Below, piece by piece: positions 38,264 to 46,215 of a stretch of DNA of 64,000 nt. How positions within the stretch are numbered: position 1 is the first letter of the stretch; every line of letters starts with the position of its first letter. Location of the stretch: assembly GCF_012911025.1 (NCBI RefSeq), contig NZ_WUEI01000009.1, positions 1-64,000 on the forward strand. The letters run 5' to 3'. The position numbers were made by a program, and so were the translations under genes. Source of the stretch: Azoarcus sp. TTM-91. GTDB taxonomy: Bacteria > Pseudomonadota > Gammaproteobacteria > Burkholderiales > Rhodocyclaceae. The notes beneath the pieces are model-generated. The model was not told the origin of the DNA and did not search any database. It worked only from the letters and a program-made list of their open reading frames with translations.

Positions 38264-38584
38264 GCAGGCCTCCTCCGTGACGCCCCTGCCGGAGTCCGGG
38301 TCCGATGTTGCCGGGGTATTGGGTGGTCATCGTACGCCAAACGATTGGGCCTTGTTATGCGGACTCTGCCGGAATTGAGTCTCTGCGGAAAAAGTTGGCA
38401 GCCGGCGGACGGGGCCGCCTTGCAGGCAGCGCGCGGCGATTTCGGCATATTGCTTGCTTGTTTATATAACGAGGACCTCGGTCGTCGAGGAGTTGGCGAG
38501 GTCATGGCAGGCAGTAAAGGTAAAAAATCATAAAATATCAATTAACTGCGTCTTGAAGTGCAATCTTCAGCAGGGGTTTACGTA
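38264..38584. promoter_or_regulatory. Divergent regulatory region upstream of the TupA-like operon
   Basis: This 321-base region has AT-rich stretches in otherwise GC-rich DNA. It contains TTTATATAACGAGG (38461-38474), similar to the TATATAACG half of E. coli ModE sites, but the left half CATAT is 12 bases away rather than the usual 6-8. Nearby are inverted repeats GACCTC (38474-38479)/GAGGTC (38498-38503) and CCTCG/CGAGG. A palindrome TTGTATACAA (38588-38597) overlaps the chosen start of the next gene. A 9-codon open frame with an upstream GGCGAGG begins at 38504; its reality is doubtful. Confidence 0.35.
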
Positions 38585-38977
38585 GTGTTGTATACAAATA
38601 TTCATATAAAAGCCGGGGACAGGCGTCGGGTTCACGACAGCGGCGCGCAGCCCTGGTGGAAGCGCCTCCCTGCCGAATGGCGGGAGATGACGGTGCCGCC
38701 CTTGGCATTCGATGTATTCCGCGAGGATCAGCTGGAGGCCGAGCGGGTGTTCGGCTACGACGCCGACGGCGCTGCCTGCTATTACGCCCATCGCTACCAG
38801 TTGTGGGAGGTGCGCTCGGACGATGGCGAGGAGTTCTATGAGGCGCCCTCCTATGGCGAGGCGGTAACGGCCTGGCTGCTGAGGGACGAGCGCTGGCTGA
38901 TCCATCGCATCGTCCGCGTCGGCGACCAGGGGGAGGGCCAGTCCTTCTACAGCTTCAGCGAGTCGATGCCGCGATGA
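38585..38977 (+). CDS. Hypothetical protein, first gene of the TupA-like operon
   Basis: This is an unrecognised, acidic soluble protein of about 130 residues, rich in aromatic residues (QPWWKRLPAEWREM, ACYYAHRYQLWEV, WLLRDERWLIHRI). It has no signal peptide or TM helix. I chose the GTG at 38585 because AGGGG lies 8 bases upstream; a GTG at 38558 is also possible. Its stop overlaps the next start (ATGA, 38974-38977), so it is translationally coupled to the TupA-like binding protein and probably functions with it. The coupling supports a real gene even without a known family. Confidence 0.6.
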   Translation: MLYTNIHIKAGDRRRVHDSGAQPWWKRLPAEWREMTVPPLAFDVFREDQLEAERVFGYDADGAACYYAHRYQLWEVRSDDGEEFYEAPSYGEAVTAWLLRDERWLIHRIVRVGDQGEGQSFYSFSESMPR

Positions 38978-39843
38978 AGGCGCATTTCACGCGGGGCAGG
39001 ATGCCCGGCTGGCGCCGCTGGCTGCTGCTGTTCGGTCTGTGCCTGGGCGCATGGTGGGGAGCGCCGGCGCAGGCGGCGGAAACCCTGAAGGTGGCAGTGA
39101 TAGGTGGGGTGAAGATGAGTGGCGTGTGGGATCGCCTTGCGCCGCGCCTGCAAGCCGCCACCGGCATACCGGTGCAGGTGGTTTCCGCGGCCAACAAGGA
39201 TGGCGTGGTGCCGGATTTCGCCGCCGGCCGTGCCGACCTGCTGCTGATCCACGGTGGCCGGGAAACCTACGCGCTGGAAGGCGCCGGGCTGGTCGGCCGG
39301 CAGCGGGTATGGGGCTACAACGAGCATGTCGTGGTCGGCCCGGTGGAGGACCCCGCCGGGGTCAAGGGCGCGGCCGACGGCAGCGAAGCCTTCCGCCGCA
39401 TCGAGAAGGTGCGGGCGCCTTTCGTCGCCGCCCGCAACCAGGGCAGCCACGAGATCGTGCAGCACCTTTGGGAGGCGATGGGCCTGCGACCGGCGGCCGA
39501 CTGGGTGGTGCTGGACGACGCCGAACGGCCACAGCAGGTGCTGCAGCTGGCGGCGCAGCGGCGCGCCTATGTGGTGGTGGGCGCGTTGCCGGTGGCTTTC
39601 GGCAAGTTGCAGGGCGACGGCATGGCAGTGCTGGTGCGGGGCGATCCGCAGATGCGCCGCGCCTACGTGGCGGCGGAGCCCGGCCCCCGGCATCCGGCTT
39701 CGCCGGAGGCGCGGGCGGGGGCCGCCCGCGTGGCGGACTGGCTGGTCTCGCCCGCCGGTCAGCGCGCGCTGGCGGAAGCGGACCAGGAGGTCGGCGGGCC
39801 GTGGATACATGGTCTGCCATGGCGGGAAGGCGAGGGCGGATGA
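38974..39843 (+). CDS. TupA-like periplasmic tungstate/molybdate-type binding protein
   Basis: This 289-residue secreted protein has its signal peptide around residues 13-34 (RWLLLFGLCLGAWWGAPAQA). The mature part follows the TupA/PBP2 pattern: ATGIPVQVVSAANKDGV, FAAGRADLLLIHGGRE, then VGPVEDPAGVKGAADGSEAF and FVAARNQGSHEIVQHLWEAM, which corresponds to the anion-binding segment of tungstate-binding proteins. The C-terminal VADWLVSPAGQRAL is also typical. No TupB or TupC permease or ATPase is adjacent, so it is an orphan receptor that may use ModBC or the FecCD-type system nearby. It is coupled to the preceding hypothetical gene and followed by a strong terminator. Confidence 0.75.
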   Translation: MKAHFTRGRMPGWRRWLLLFGLCLGAWWGAPAQAAETLKVAVIGGVKMSGVWDRLAPRLQAATGIPVQVVSAANKDGVVPDFAAGRADLLLIHGGRETYALEGAGLVGRQRVWGYNEHVVVGPVEDPAGVKGAADGSEAFRRIEKVRAPFVAARNQGSHEIVQHLWEAMGLRPAADWVVLDDAERPQQVLQLAAQRRAYVVVGALPVAFGKLQGDGMAVLVRGDPQMRRAYVAAEPGPRHPASPEARAGAARVADWLVSPAGQRALAEADQEVGGPWIHGLPWREGEGG

Positions 39844-39907
39844 AGTGTTTGTGCAGGGACCGGGCGGTTTGAGAGGGCTGGTTCGGTGCGGTTCTGGTTT
39901 GCATGTG

Positions 39908-39951
39908 AAAAGGGCGGGGCAGCAGAGGCTGCCCCGCCCTTTTTGCCTTTT
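39908..39951 (+). terminator. Strong intrinsic terminator after the TupA-like gene
   Basis: A perfect 16-bp stem (AAAAGGGCGGGGCAGC at 39908-39923, its complement at 39928-39943) with a 4-base AGAG loop is followed by TTGCCTTTTTTG. The A-run on the left makes it bidirectional. Confidence 0.92.
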
Positions 39952-40266
39952 TTGCCAATCACGTTGAAGTTGAGCAAGGCTTGTCTGTGCTGCTCTGGGG
40001 GCAGGCGCAACGCTCTGGACGGAACCCTGTTGCTCCCCCTGGCGGGAGAGGGAAGTTCCGCGGGCCTTCAATGCAGCGGCCCCTGCGGGGCGCCTCCTGC
40101 GGCCCTGCCCCGCAAGGGGGAGGAAGTGCTCTGTTGCGGTGAGCGGCCGTTGCCGCCTTGGCTCCACACGGGTCGCAACGGCTCCATGAGTCTTGCAGGG
40201 TGCGTGAGGCCTGCCACTTCACTGGCAGCAGGCCTCGTCCCCTGACTCAAGCCACTTTCCCCCGCC
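39952..40266. other. Intergenic region with GC-rich hairpin, no gene seen
   Basis: No gene is supported in these bases. A hairpin GAGGCCTGCC (40206-40215) / GGCAGCAGGCCTC (40224-40236, one bulge) lies about 30 bases beyond the stop of the minus-strand gene at 40267 and could end that transcript, although no T-run follows. Confidence 0.4.
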
Positions 40267-40839
40267 TCATCCGGCTCGCCGCCGATCCGCGAAGTCGATG
40301 TTCACCACCCGTTGTCGTCGCTCCACCAGCGACCGGGCCACCTTGCTGGTCTGCGCGCTGGCGGGGGAGGCGGGCGCATAGCCGGTCAGTGCGCTCATGC
40401 CGGCCTGGGCTGCGGCCAGCAGTTCGTGCCATTCGCGGGCGAACTCGCTGAAGCGTTGGCGGCCTTCGGTGCTGAGCGGGTCGGTGGCCGAAGAGGCTTC
40501 GCCGTCGGTTTCGCCATGCCCCTTGCGCTGGGCCATCTCGGCGATGGCGACGTTGGAGAGCTCGTTGGTGAGCTTGAGCAGGCGGTCGCGCAGCGCGAGG
40601 CTGAGGGTGTTCACCCGCACCACCGTCTGCATGCTCAGCATTGTCGTCGCCTCGCCGGGCAGGTAGCCGCACTCCTGCCACTGGCAGGCCTCGCCGTCGG
40701 TGTTGGCGCCGGCTTCCTGCCAGGCGCTGGCGCAGTCGATCTGGCTCTCCCAGCTGAGGTCGTAGGTGGCTTCCAGGGGCGGCAGGAACTCGTTTTCGAG
40801 ATTGCCCGTGCCATCGCCTGCGGGAATGGTCGCTCGCAT
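40267..40839 (-). CDS. Hypothetical protein
   Basis: This 190-residue protein of unknown family starts at an ATG with a GAGGAG ribosome site about 8 bases upstream, which argues that it is real. No signal peptide or TM helix is visible. The N-terminal 65 residues are acidic and contain three Cys (DCASAWQEAG, EACQWQECGYL). The middle is predicted helical (TVVRVNTLSLALRDRLLKLT), followed by a Ser/Ala-rich tail. It stands alone between the TupA-like operon and the FecCD/ATPase pair, so membership in the metal-uptake locus is uncertain. Confidence 0.55.
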   Translation of the reverse strand: MRATIPAGDGTGNLENEFLPPLEATYDLSWESQIDCASAWQEAGANTDGEACQWQECGYLPGEATTMLSMQTVVRVNTLSLALRDRLLKLTNELSNVAIAEMAQRKGHGETDGEASSATDPLSTEGRQRFSEFAREWHELLAAAQAGMSALTGYAPASPASAQTSKVARSLVERRQRVVNIDFADRRRAG

Positions 40840-41049
40840 CTTCTATCTCCTCTTCGCTGTGGATGTCGCTCCTGCATGCCTGCCGCAGTGAGTCGCACCC
40901 GTTGGTGTGGACCTGACCGGTGAACCGGCGGACTGTCGTTCCATCTTCAGCGTAGAAGATGACAGGGCAGCCTGCCGTTTTGCCGAATGGCGTCGACCGG
41001 GCCGCCTTGGGTGGGTTCCGGGGCGACCCGCGCGGGCGCCAGGCAGCGT

Positions 41050-41847
41050 TCAGCCGGCGGGCACGAAGGCGCTGCGGCCGCTGCCGGCCTGCAGCAGTTC
41101 GACGTCGACGCGATAGAGGCGACGAATGGCGGCCGGCGACAGCACGTCGGCCGGCGGGCCGTCGGCGTCGATGCGGCCTTCATGCAGCAGCGCGACCCGG
41201 GTGGCGCAGGCGAGGGCGTGGTCCGGGTGATGGGTGGTCTTGAGGATGGCGTAGCCGTCGGCGGCCAGGCGTTCGATGCGCTCCAGCAGCCGGATCTGGT
41301 GGCCGAAATCCAGGCCGGTCACCGGCTCGTCCATCACCAGGGTGCGGGCGCCCTGGGCCAGCGCGCGGGCGATGAGCGCGAGCTGGCGCTCGCCGCCGGA
41401 GAGTTCGGTGTAGGGGCGGGCGGCCAGGGCCTGGATGCCGAGCTGGGTGAGGGCCTCTTCCACCGCCTGCAGATCGGCGGCGGCGGGCGCGGAGAAGGGG
41501 CCGTGGTGGGGTAGCCGGCCCAGCGTTACGACCTGGCGCACGGTGTAGGGAAAGGGCGCGGCGTGCGCCTGCGGCACATAGGCGAGGTGGCGGGCGAGCT
41601 GGCGCGGCGAGTGGCCCGAGAGCGGCCTGCCATTCAGCCGCACCACGCCGGCGTCCGGCTTCAGCAGGCCGAGCAGGCAGCGCAGCAGCGTGGTTTTGCC
41701 GGCGCCGTTGGCGCCCAGCAGGGCGAGGATGTCGCCCGGCGCGAGCTGCAGGTCAACGCCATCCAGGATGACGCGGCGGCCGCGGTTGAAGCCCACGCCG
41801 GCGGCTTGCAGCATGGGGTTGGGGTTCTGTTCCATCATCGGCTCCAT
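41050..41847 (-). CDS. FecE/MolC-type ABC transporter ATP-binding protein
   Basis: This 265-residue ATPase has Walker A LLGANGAGKTTLLRCLLGLL, signature ELSGGERQLALIARALAQG, Walker B TLVMDEPVTGLDFGHQ, and an H-loop segment with doubled His (ILKTTHHPDHAL). It is of the iron-complex/B12/molybdate importer subclass that pairs with FecCD permeases. The ATG at 41847 lies 2 bases past the permease stop; ATG 41838 and 41835 are alternatives. It serves the permease just upstream, and by inference the FecB/MolA-like binding proteins at 46.2 and 48.1 kb. Substrate is not decided by sequence. Confidence 0.88.
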   Translation of the reverse strand: MEPMMEQNPNPMLQAAGVGFNRGRRVILDGVDLQLAPGDILALLGANGAGKTTLLRCLLGLLKPDAGVVRLNGRPLSGHSPRQLARHLAYVPQAHAAPFPYTVRQVVTLGRLPHHGPFSAPAAADLQAVEEALTQLGIQALAARPYTELSGGERQLALIARALAQGARTLVMDEPVTGLDFGHQIRLLERIERLAADGYAILKTTHHPDHALACATRVALLHEGRIDADGPPADVLSPAAIRRLYRVDVELLQAGSGRSAFVPAG

Positions 41848-41849
41848 CC

Positions 41850-42932
41850 TCAGTTCCAGCCTTTTCGGGCGCGGCGCAGCACCAGCAGGAAGACCGGGAT
41901 GCCGAGCAGCTCGGTGACGATGCCTATGGGAATCTCTGCGCCGCCCAGGCTGCGGGCCAGCAGGTCGGCGGTGAGCAGGAAGCTTGCGCCCAGCAGCGCC
42001 GAGGCCGGCAGCAGCAGGGCGTGGCCGGGGCCGGCGAGCAGGCGGGCGACGTGCGGCACGATCAGCCCCACCCAGCCGATCATGCCGGCCATGGACACGG
42101 TGAGCGCGCCGAGCAGCGTGGCGCAGCCGATGACGCCATAGCGCACCACGCCCACCGGCACGCCCAGGGTGCGCGCCTCGTCGTCGCCCATCGCCAGCGC
42201 GTCCAGCCAGCGGCCGGCGGCGCACAGCGCGGCGATGGCCGCCGCCATCGGCAGCGCCACCCAGCCGGCGTCGCGGATATCCACCGCGGCCAGGCTGCCC
42301 ATCAGCCAGATGACGATGGCCGGCAGGTCGTTGTAGGGGTCGGCGAGGTACTTCACCACCGACAGCAGCGCGGCGAACAGCGCGCCGGAAATGATGCCGC
42401 CCAGAACCAGCATCACCAGCGAACCGGCGCCGAAGCTGCGCGCCACCGCCAGCGCCACGCCCACCGCCGCCAGGCCGCAGAGGAAGGCGCTGGCCTGCAC
42501 CGTCGCCCAGCTGCCGCCCATCAGCATGCCGGCGGCGGCGCCGAAAGCCGCGCCGGAGAGCACGCCCAGCAAGTTGGGCGACACCAGCGGATTGCGGAAC
42601 ACGCCCTGGAAGGCGGCGCCGGACACCGACAGCGCCGCGCCCACCAGGATGGCCGCCAGCACCCGCGGCAGGCGGATCTCCACCAGCAGGTTGTAGAGCA
42701 GATCCTGCCGCGCCGACTCCAGCGTCTGCCAGCCGGCCAGCCCGGCGAAGAAACGCAGGATGTCGCCGCTCTCCACCGGATAGCGGCCGGCGCCCAGCGC
42801 CAGCACGGTGGTGGCAAGCAGCAGGGTGGCCAGCGCCGGCAGCAGCAGCGATCTGCCGCGATGTCTATCGGACGTCATAGGCCGGGCTTCGCTGGCAGGC
42901 GTGGGGGAGGTGAGTTGTGTATCCATGGACAT
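41850..42932 (-). CDS. FecCD/MolB-type ABC transporter permease
   Basis: This is an inner-membrane permease of up to 360 residues with about ten TM helices. FecCD hallmarks are RLPRVLAAILVGAALSVSGA, FQGVFRNPLVSPNLLGVLSGAAFGA, TVSMAGMIGWVGLIVPHVAR and the C-terminal GGAEIPIGIVTELLGIPVFL. The family transports iron-siderophore, haem, cobalamin and, in MolB, molybdate/tungstate. The start is uncertain among three Met in the first 20 residues. It is divergent from a TonB-dependent receptor gene and shares its intergenic region, so the two are probably co-regulated. Confidence 0.9.
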   Translation of the reverse strand: MSMDTQLTSPTPASEARPMTSDRHRGRSLLLPALATLLLATTVLALGAGRYPVESGDILRFFAGLAGWQTLESARQDLLYNLLVEIRLPRVLAAILVGAALSVSGAAFQGVFRNPLVSPNLLGVLSGAAFGAAAGMLMGGSWATVQASAFLCGLAAVGVALAVARSFGAGSLVMLVLGGIISGALFAALLSVVKYLADPYNDLPAIVIWLMGSLAAVDIRDAGWVALPMAAAIAALCAAGRWLDALAMGDDEARTLGVPVGVVRYGVIGCATLLGALTVSMAGMIGWVGLIVPHVARLLAGPGHALLLPASALLGASFLLTADLLARSLGGAEIPIGIVTELLGIPVFLLVLRRARKGWN

Positions 42933-43235
42933 AGCGATGGGCGCGATGACGGAGGCCGTTGCAAGTGCGGTGCCATGTCCGTCTTGCTGGGCGTCGTTCA
43001 GCTTTGTTCAAGCGATTGGTCGGTAATCCGACATTTATTATGTAGTAATGTAAACAAAATGGGCGCTTGTGACAGACCTCGGATGCTTGAGGTTTGAAGG
43101 AGTTGCCCGGCTGGAGCGGTTTCGCCCAGGGCTATTACTGTTGGTATATAAATTGCCCGCGAGAGCCGTCCTCGCCCTTGTTTCCCGGCCCTGCCCCCGA
43201 CCCGGGCCGTTTCCAGACGGAGAACCACGAACACC
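42933..43235. promoter_or_regulatory. Divergent regulatory region with AT-rich ModE-like element
   Basis: This 303-base region separates the permease from TonB receptor 1. The segment 43035-43057 is AT-rich and shares 17 of 23 positions with 47890-47912 in the other divergent region of this locus, including the identical ATGTAAACAA ending. It also holds ATTA-TGTAG-TAAT symmetry. A second AT patch, GGTATATAAATTGCC (43143-43157), lies closer to the receptor and may be its -10 region (TATAAA 43147-43152). ModE control is a hypothesis. Confidence 0.5.
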
Positions 43236-45410
43236 ATGAGTCGCCTTTCCCTCCGGGGCCGCCTGCGCCGCCCCGCTGTCCTCGCTTTGCCTGCGCTGCT
43301 TGCCGCATTCCTGCTCAAACCTGCCTGGGCGGATGAAACCGTGCTGGCGCCGGTTACCGTGACCGCTTCCGACGACAGCCTGGAAGCTACCGGCGAGGCC
43401 GGCGCCGGCTTCCGCGCCGACAAGGTGCAGCTCGGCCCGCTGGGCGAGCGCAAGGTGCTGGACACGCCCTACTCGGTGAGCGTGGTCAGCAGCGTGATGA
43501 TCGACAACTCCCTCTCCAGCTCGCTGGTGGACATCCTGAAGTACCTGCCCTCGGCGCAGATGGAAGCGCGCGGCGGCCTGGACGTGGGCCGGCCGCAGAC
43601 CCGCGGTTTCCAGTCCGATGTGGTCGCCAACAACCATATCGACGGCTTCAACGTCGCCGGCACCACCGCCTACCCGATGGAGCTGTTCGAGCGGGTGGAG
43701 GTGATCGCCAGCCTCACCGGCGCGCTCTACGGCCCGGCCAGCCCGGCGGGCAACTTCAACTTCGTCAGCAAGCGGCCCACCGATGTGCCGCTGCGCCGCA
43801 TCACCCTGGGCTACGGCAGCGGCGATCTGGCCAAGGTGCATGCCGACTTCGGCGGCCGCATCGGCGAAACCGGCGCCATCGGCTACCGCGTCAACCTGCT
43901 GCATGAGGAAGGCGAGGGCTATGTGCGCCACAGCGAGCAGCGCCGCGACCTCGCCGGCCTCGCGGTCGATCTGCAGTTCAGCCCGGACACCGTGCTGGAG
44001 TTGAACGCCAGCCACTATGAATTCGAGAAGATGGGTTATCCCGGCGGTTTCGCGTATACCGCAGACCGTCAGCTACCGGATGCGCCCGATCCCGCCAGGG
44101 CCGGCTTCGGCATCGCCGACGCAGGCCTGGATCTGCGCACCGATGGCGGCAGCGCGCTGCTCAAGCATCGCTTCAACGACGACTGGCGCATCTCGCTGGG
44201 CGTGTCGCGGCAGATCGTGGATCGCGGCTTCACCTATCCCACCCACACCCTGACCAGCGATTCCGGCAACTACACCACCGCGGTCGGCGTCAGCACCGCC
44301 GGCCGTTTCACCATCAACAGCAACCAGCTGACGGCGAATGGCAAGGTCCGCACCGGCAGCGTCGGCCACGAGCTGGTGCTGGGCACCATCGGCTACACCT
44401 GGGACGTGTTCTCCGCCCGTGCTGCCAGCACCCCCTACAACTACGCTGGCGCCAACATCCATGATCCATTGGTGCACCAGGGCGCCGACTGGTCCACCGG
44501 CGGCAGCCGCTATCACGCCAGCAGCACCTGGCAGCAGTCCGTCATCATCGGCGACACGATGACCTTCAACGAGCGCTGGTCGCTGCTGGCGGTGGCCAGC
44601 TACAGCTGGCTGCACTCGCGCATCTACAACCTGGCCGGCAGAACCACTTCCGCCTATGACGACGAGGACGTCAGCCCGACGGTGGCGCTGATGTACAAGC
44701 CGCGGCCGGACATGACCACCTATGTGGCCTATGCCGATAGCCTGCAGCCGGGCGACATCGCGCCGACCTCTGGCGTTTCCAACCCGGGTGAGGCGCTGGC
44801 GCCCTACCGCAGCCAGCAGGTGGAAGCCGGCTTCAAGTGGCGTGCCGGCGGCATGGATACCGCGGTGGCGCTGTTCCGCAGCGAGCGCCCCTTCGCCTAT
44901 ACCGGCGCGGACAACGTGTTCAAGGAACAGGGCCTGCAGGTGAACCACGGCCTGGAGCTGACCGCCAGCGGCGAGCTGGTGGATGGCCTGGCCCTGTACG
45001 GCGGCGTCACCTTCCTCGATCCGCAGCTGCGCGACACCTCGCTGGCGGCCACCGAGGACAAGCGGGTGGTCGGCGTGCCCAAGGTGCAGGCCAACCTGCT
45101 GGCGGAATACCGCGTTGCCGCGCTACCCGGCCTGGTGCTCAGCGGCAACATCCACCACACCGGCAAGCGTGCCGCCAACGACACCAACAGCACCTGGGCC
45201 GATGCCTACATCACGCTGGACCTGGGCGCGCGCTACACCAGCAAGCTGATGGGCAAGACCGCGGTGTGGCGGCTGGCGGTGAACAACGTCACCGACGAAC
45301 GCTACTGGGCCTCCATCTTCCCCGGCAGCATCAACGGCACCAACAGCAGAGCCAGCGCCTTCCTCGGCTCGCCGCGCGAAGTCCGCGCCAGCGTCAGCTT
45401 CGATCTGTGA
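43236..45410 (+). CDS. TonB-dependent outer-membrane receptor (siderophore-type), receptor 1
   Basis: This 724-residue outer-membrane transporter has a signal peptide to about residue 32, then a TonB box ETVLAPVTVTA at the mature N-terminus. The plug domain covers about residues 60-180 (LDTPYSVSVVSSVMIDNS, RGFQSDVVANNHIDGFNV, SLTGALYGPASPAGNFNFVS). A 22-strand barrel ends in the canonical VRASVSFDL with terminal Leu. The plug is FhuE/FoxA-like, a family mainly known for ferric siderophores. It heads an operon with a methyltransferase (7-base gap) and a FecB/MolA-like binding protein. The ligand could be a siderophore or a chelated metal or oxyanion. Confidence 0.9.
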   Translation: MSRLSLRGRLRRPAVLALPALLAAFLLKPAWADETVLAPVTVTASDDSLEATGEAGAGFRADKVQLGPLGERKVLDTPYSVSVVSSVMIDNSLSSSLVDILKYLPSAQMEARGGLDVGRPQTRGFQSDVVANNHIDGFNVAGTTAYPMELFERVEVIASLTGALYGPASPAGNFNFVSKRPTDVPLRRITLGYGSGDLAKVHADFGGRIGETGAIGYRVNLLHEEGEGYVRHSEQRRDLAGLAVDLQFSPDTVLELNASHYEFEKMGYPGGFAYTADRQLPDAPDPARAGFGIADAGLDLRTDGGSALLKHRFNDDWRISLGVSRQIVDRGFTYPTHTLTSDSGNYTTAVGVSTAGRFTINSNQLTANGKVRTGSVGHELVLGTIGYTWDVFSARAASTPYNYAGANIHDPLVHQGADWSTGGSRYHASSTWQQSVIIGDTMTFNERWSLLAVASYSWLHSRIYNLAGRTTSAYDDEDVSPTVALMYKPRPDMTTYVAYADSLQPGDIAPTSGVSNPGEALAPYRSQQVEAGFKWRAGGMDTAVALFRSERPFAYTGADNVFKEQGLQVNHGLELTASGELVDGLALYGGVTFLDPQLRDTSLAATEDKRVVGVPKVQANLLAEYRVAALPGLVLSGNIHHTGKRAANDTNSTWADAYITLDLGARYTSKLMGKTAVWRLAVNNVTDERYWASIFPGSINGTNSRASAFLGSPREVRASVSFDL

Positions 45411-45417
45411 GGCCGCC

Positions 45418-46215
45418 ATGCACGCAAAACTGATCGACTGGCAGCTGCTGATGCAACTCACCTGGCCGCCCACTATCGGCCGCGCCGCGATGTGGGACGG
45501 CTTCGCCCGCCGCTACGACGGCTACGCCCGGCTGAGCGAACCCTATGTGGCACCCCAGCTCGCCGCCCTGGCGCTGCAGCCGGGCGAGACCCTGCTGGAC
45601 GTCGGCGCCGGCCCCGGCCGGCTGGCGATTCCCGCCGCATTGCAGGGCGCGAAGGTGACCGCGCTGGATGTCTCCGCCTCCATGCTGGGCGAGCTGCAGC
45701 GCAACGCCCAGGCCGCCGGCGCCGGCAACATCGACACGGTGGAGCTGGCCTGGGAAGACGTGCGCCCCGGCGACAACCTGCAGCCGCATGACGTGGTGCT
45801 GCTGTCGCGCTCGCCGGCGATGCGCGACCTTGCCAAGGTGGATGCGCTGGCGCGGCGGGCCGCCTACGTCATGGTCTATTCCGGCCGCAGCCTGAAATCC
45901 TTCCATGATGAGCTGGTGGCTGGCATAGAGCCGGCGCCGCCGGTGCAGGAGCGGCCGGGGCTGATGTCCTACGTGCTGGTGTTCAACCAGTTGATCGACA
46001 TGGGCATAGAGGCGCATGTCGACTACCTGCCGGACGGCTTCGACAAGTGGTACCCGGACGAGGATGCGGCGGTGGCGGACTTCGCCTGGCTGGACCTGCC
46101 CGCCGGCAGCGAGGCGCGCTTCCGCGCCAACCTCGCGCCCTGGCTGCAGCCGGAGGCCGGCGGGCTGCGGCTGAAGATCGAAACGCGCACCGCCGTCGTC
46201 TGGTGGCGCAAGTGA
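45418..46215 (+). CDS. Class I SAM-dependent methyltransferase
   Basis: This 265-residue cytoplasmic enzyme has motif I LLDVGAGPGRLAIPAAL near residue 60, then VTALDVSASMLGELQRNA and NIDTVELAWEDVRPGD. The substrate is unknown. It lies between TonB receptor 1 (7 bases) and a periplasmic binding protein (overlapping, GTGA), so it is translationally tied to uptake. Such a gene in a receptor operon suggests it modifies the imported chelator or a small metabolite after import, or assists its biosynthesis; that is inference. No synthetase for a chelator is visible in the window. Confidence 0.85.
   Translation: MHAKLIDWQLLMQLTWPPTIGRAAMWDGFARRYDGYARLSEPYVAPQLAALALQPGETLLDVGAGPGRLAIPAALQGAKVTALDVSASMLGELQRNAQAAGAGNIDTVELAWEDVRPGDNLQPHDVVLLSRSPAMRDLAKVDALARRAAYVMVYSGRSLKSFHDELVAGIEPAPPVQERPGLMSYVLVFNQLIDMGIEAHVDYLPDGFDKWYPDEDAAVADFAWLDLPAGSEARFRANLAPWLQPEAGGLRLKIETRTAVVWWRK

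Noticed and set aside
38443..38471. ModE site upstream of the TupA-like operon
   Set aside because: The right half TATATAACG is a good match, but the left half is 12 bases away, too far for the known spacing. Kept only as a weak note in the regulatory entry.
38504..38533. Nine-codon leader-like open frame (MAGSKGKKS)
   Set aside because: A GGCGAGG lies just upstream and a hairpin is nearby, but nine codons carry no coding signal and there is no attenuator structure I can defend.
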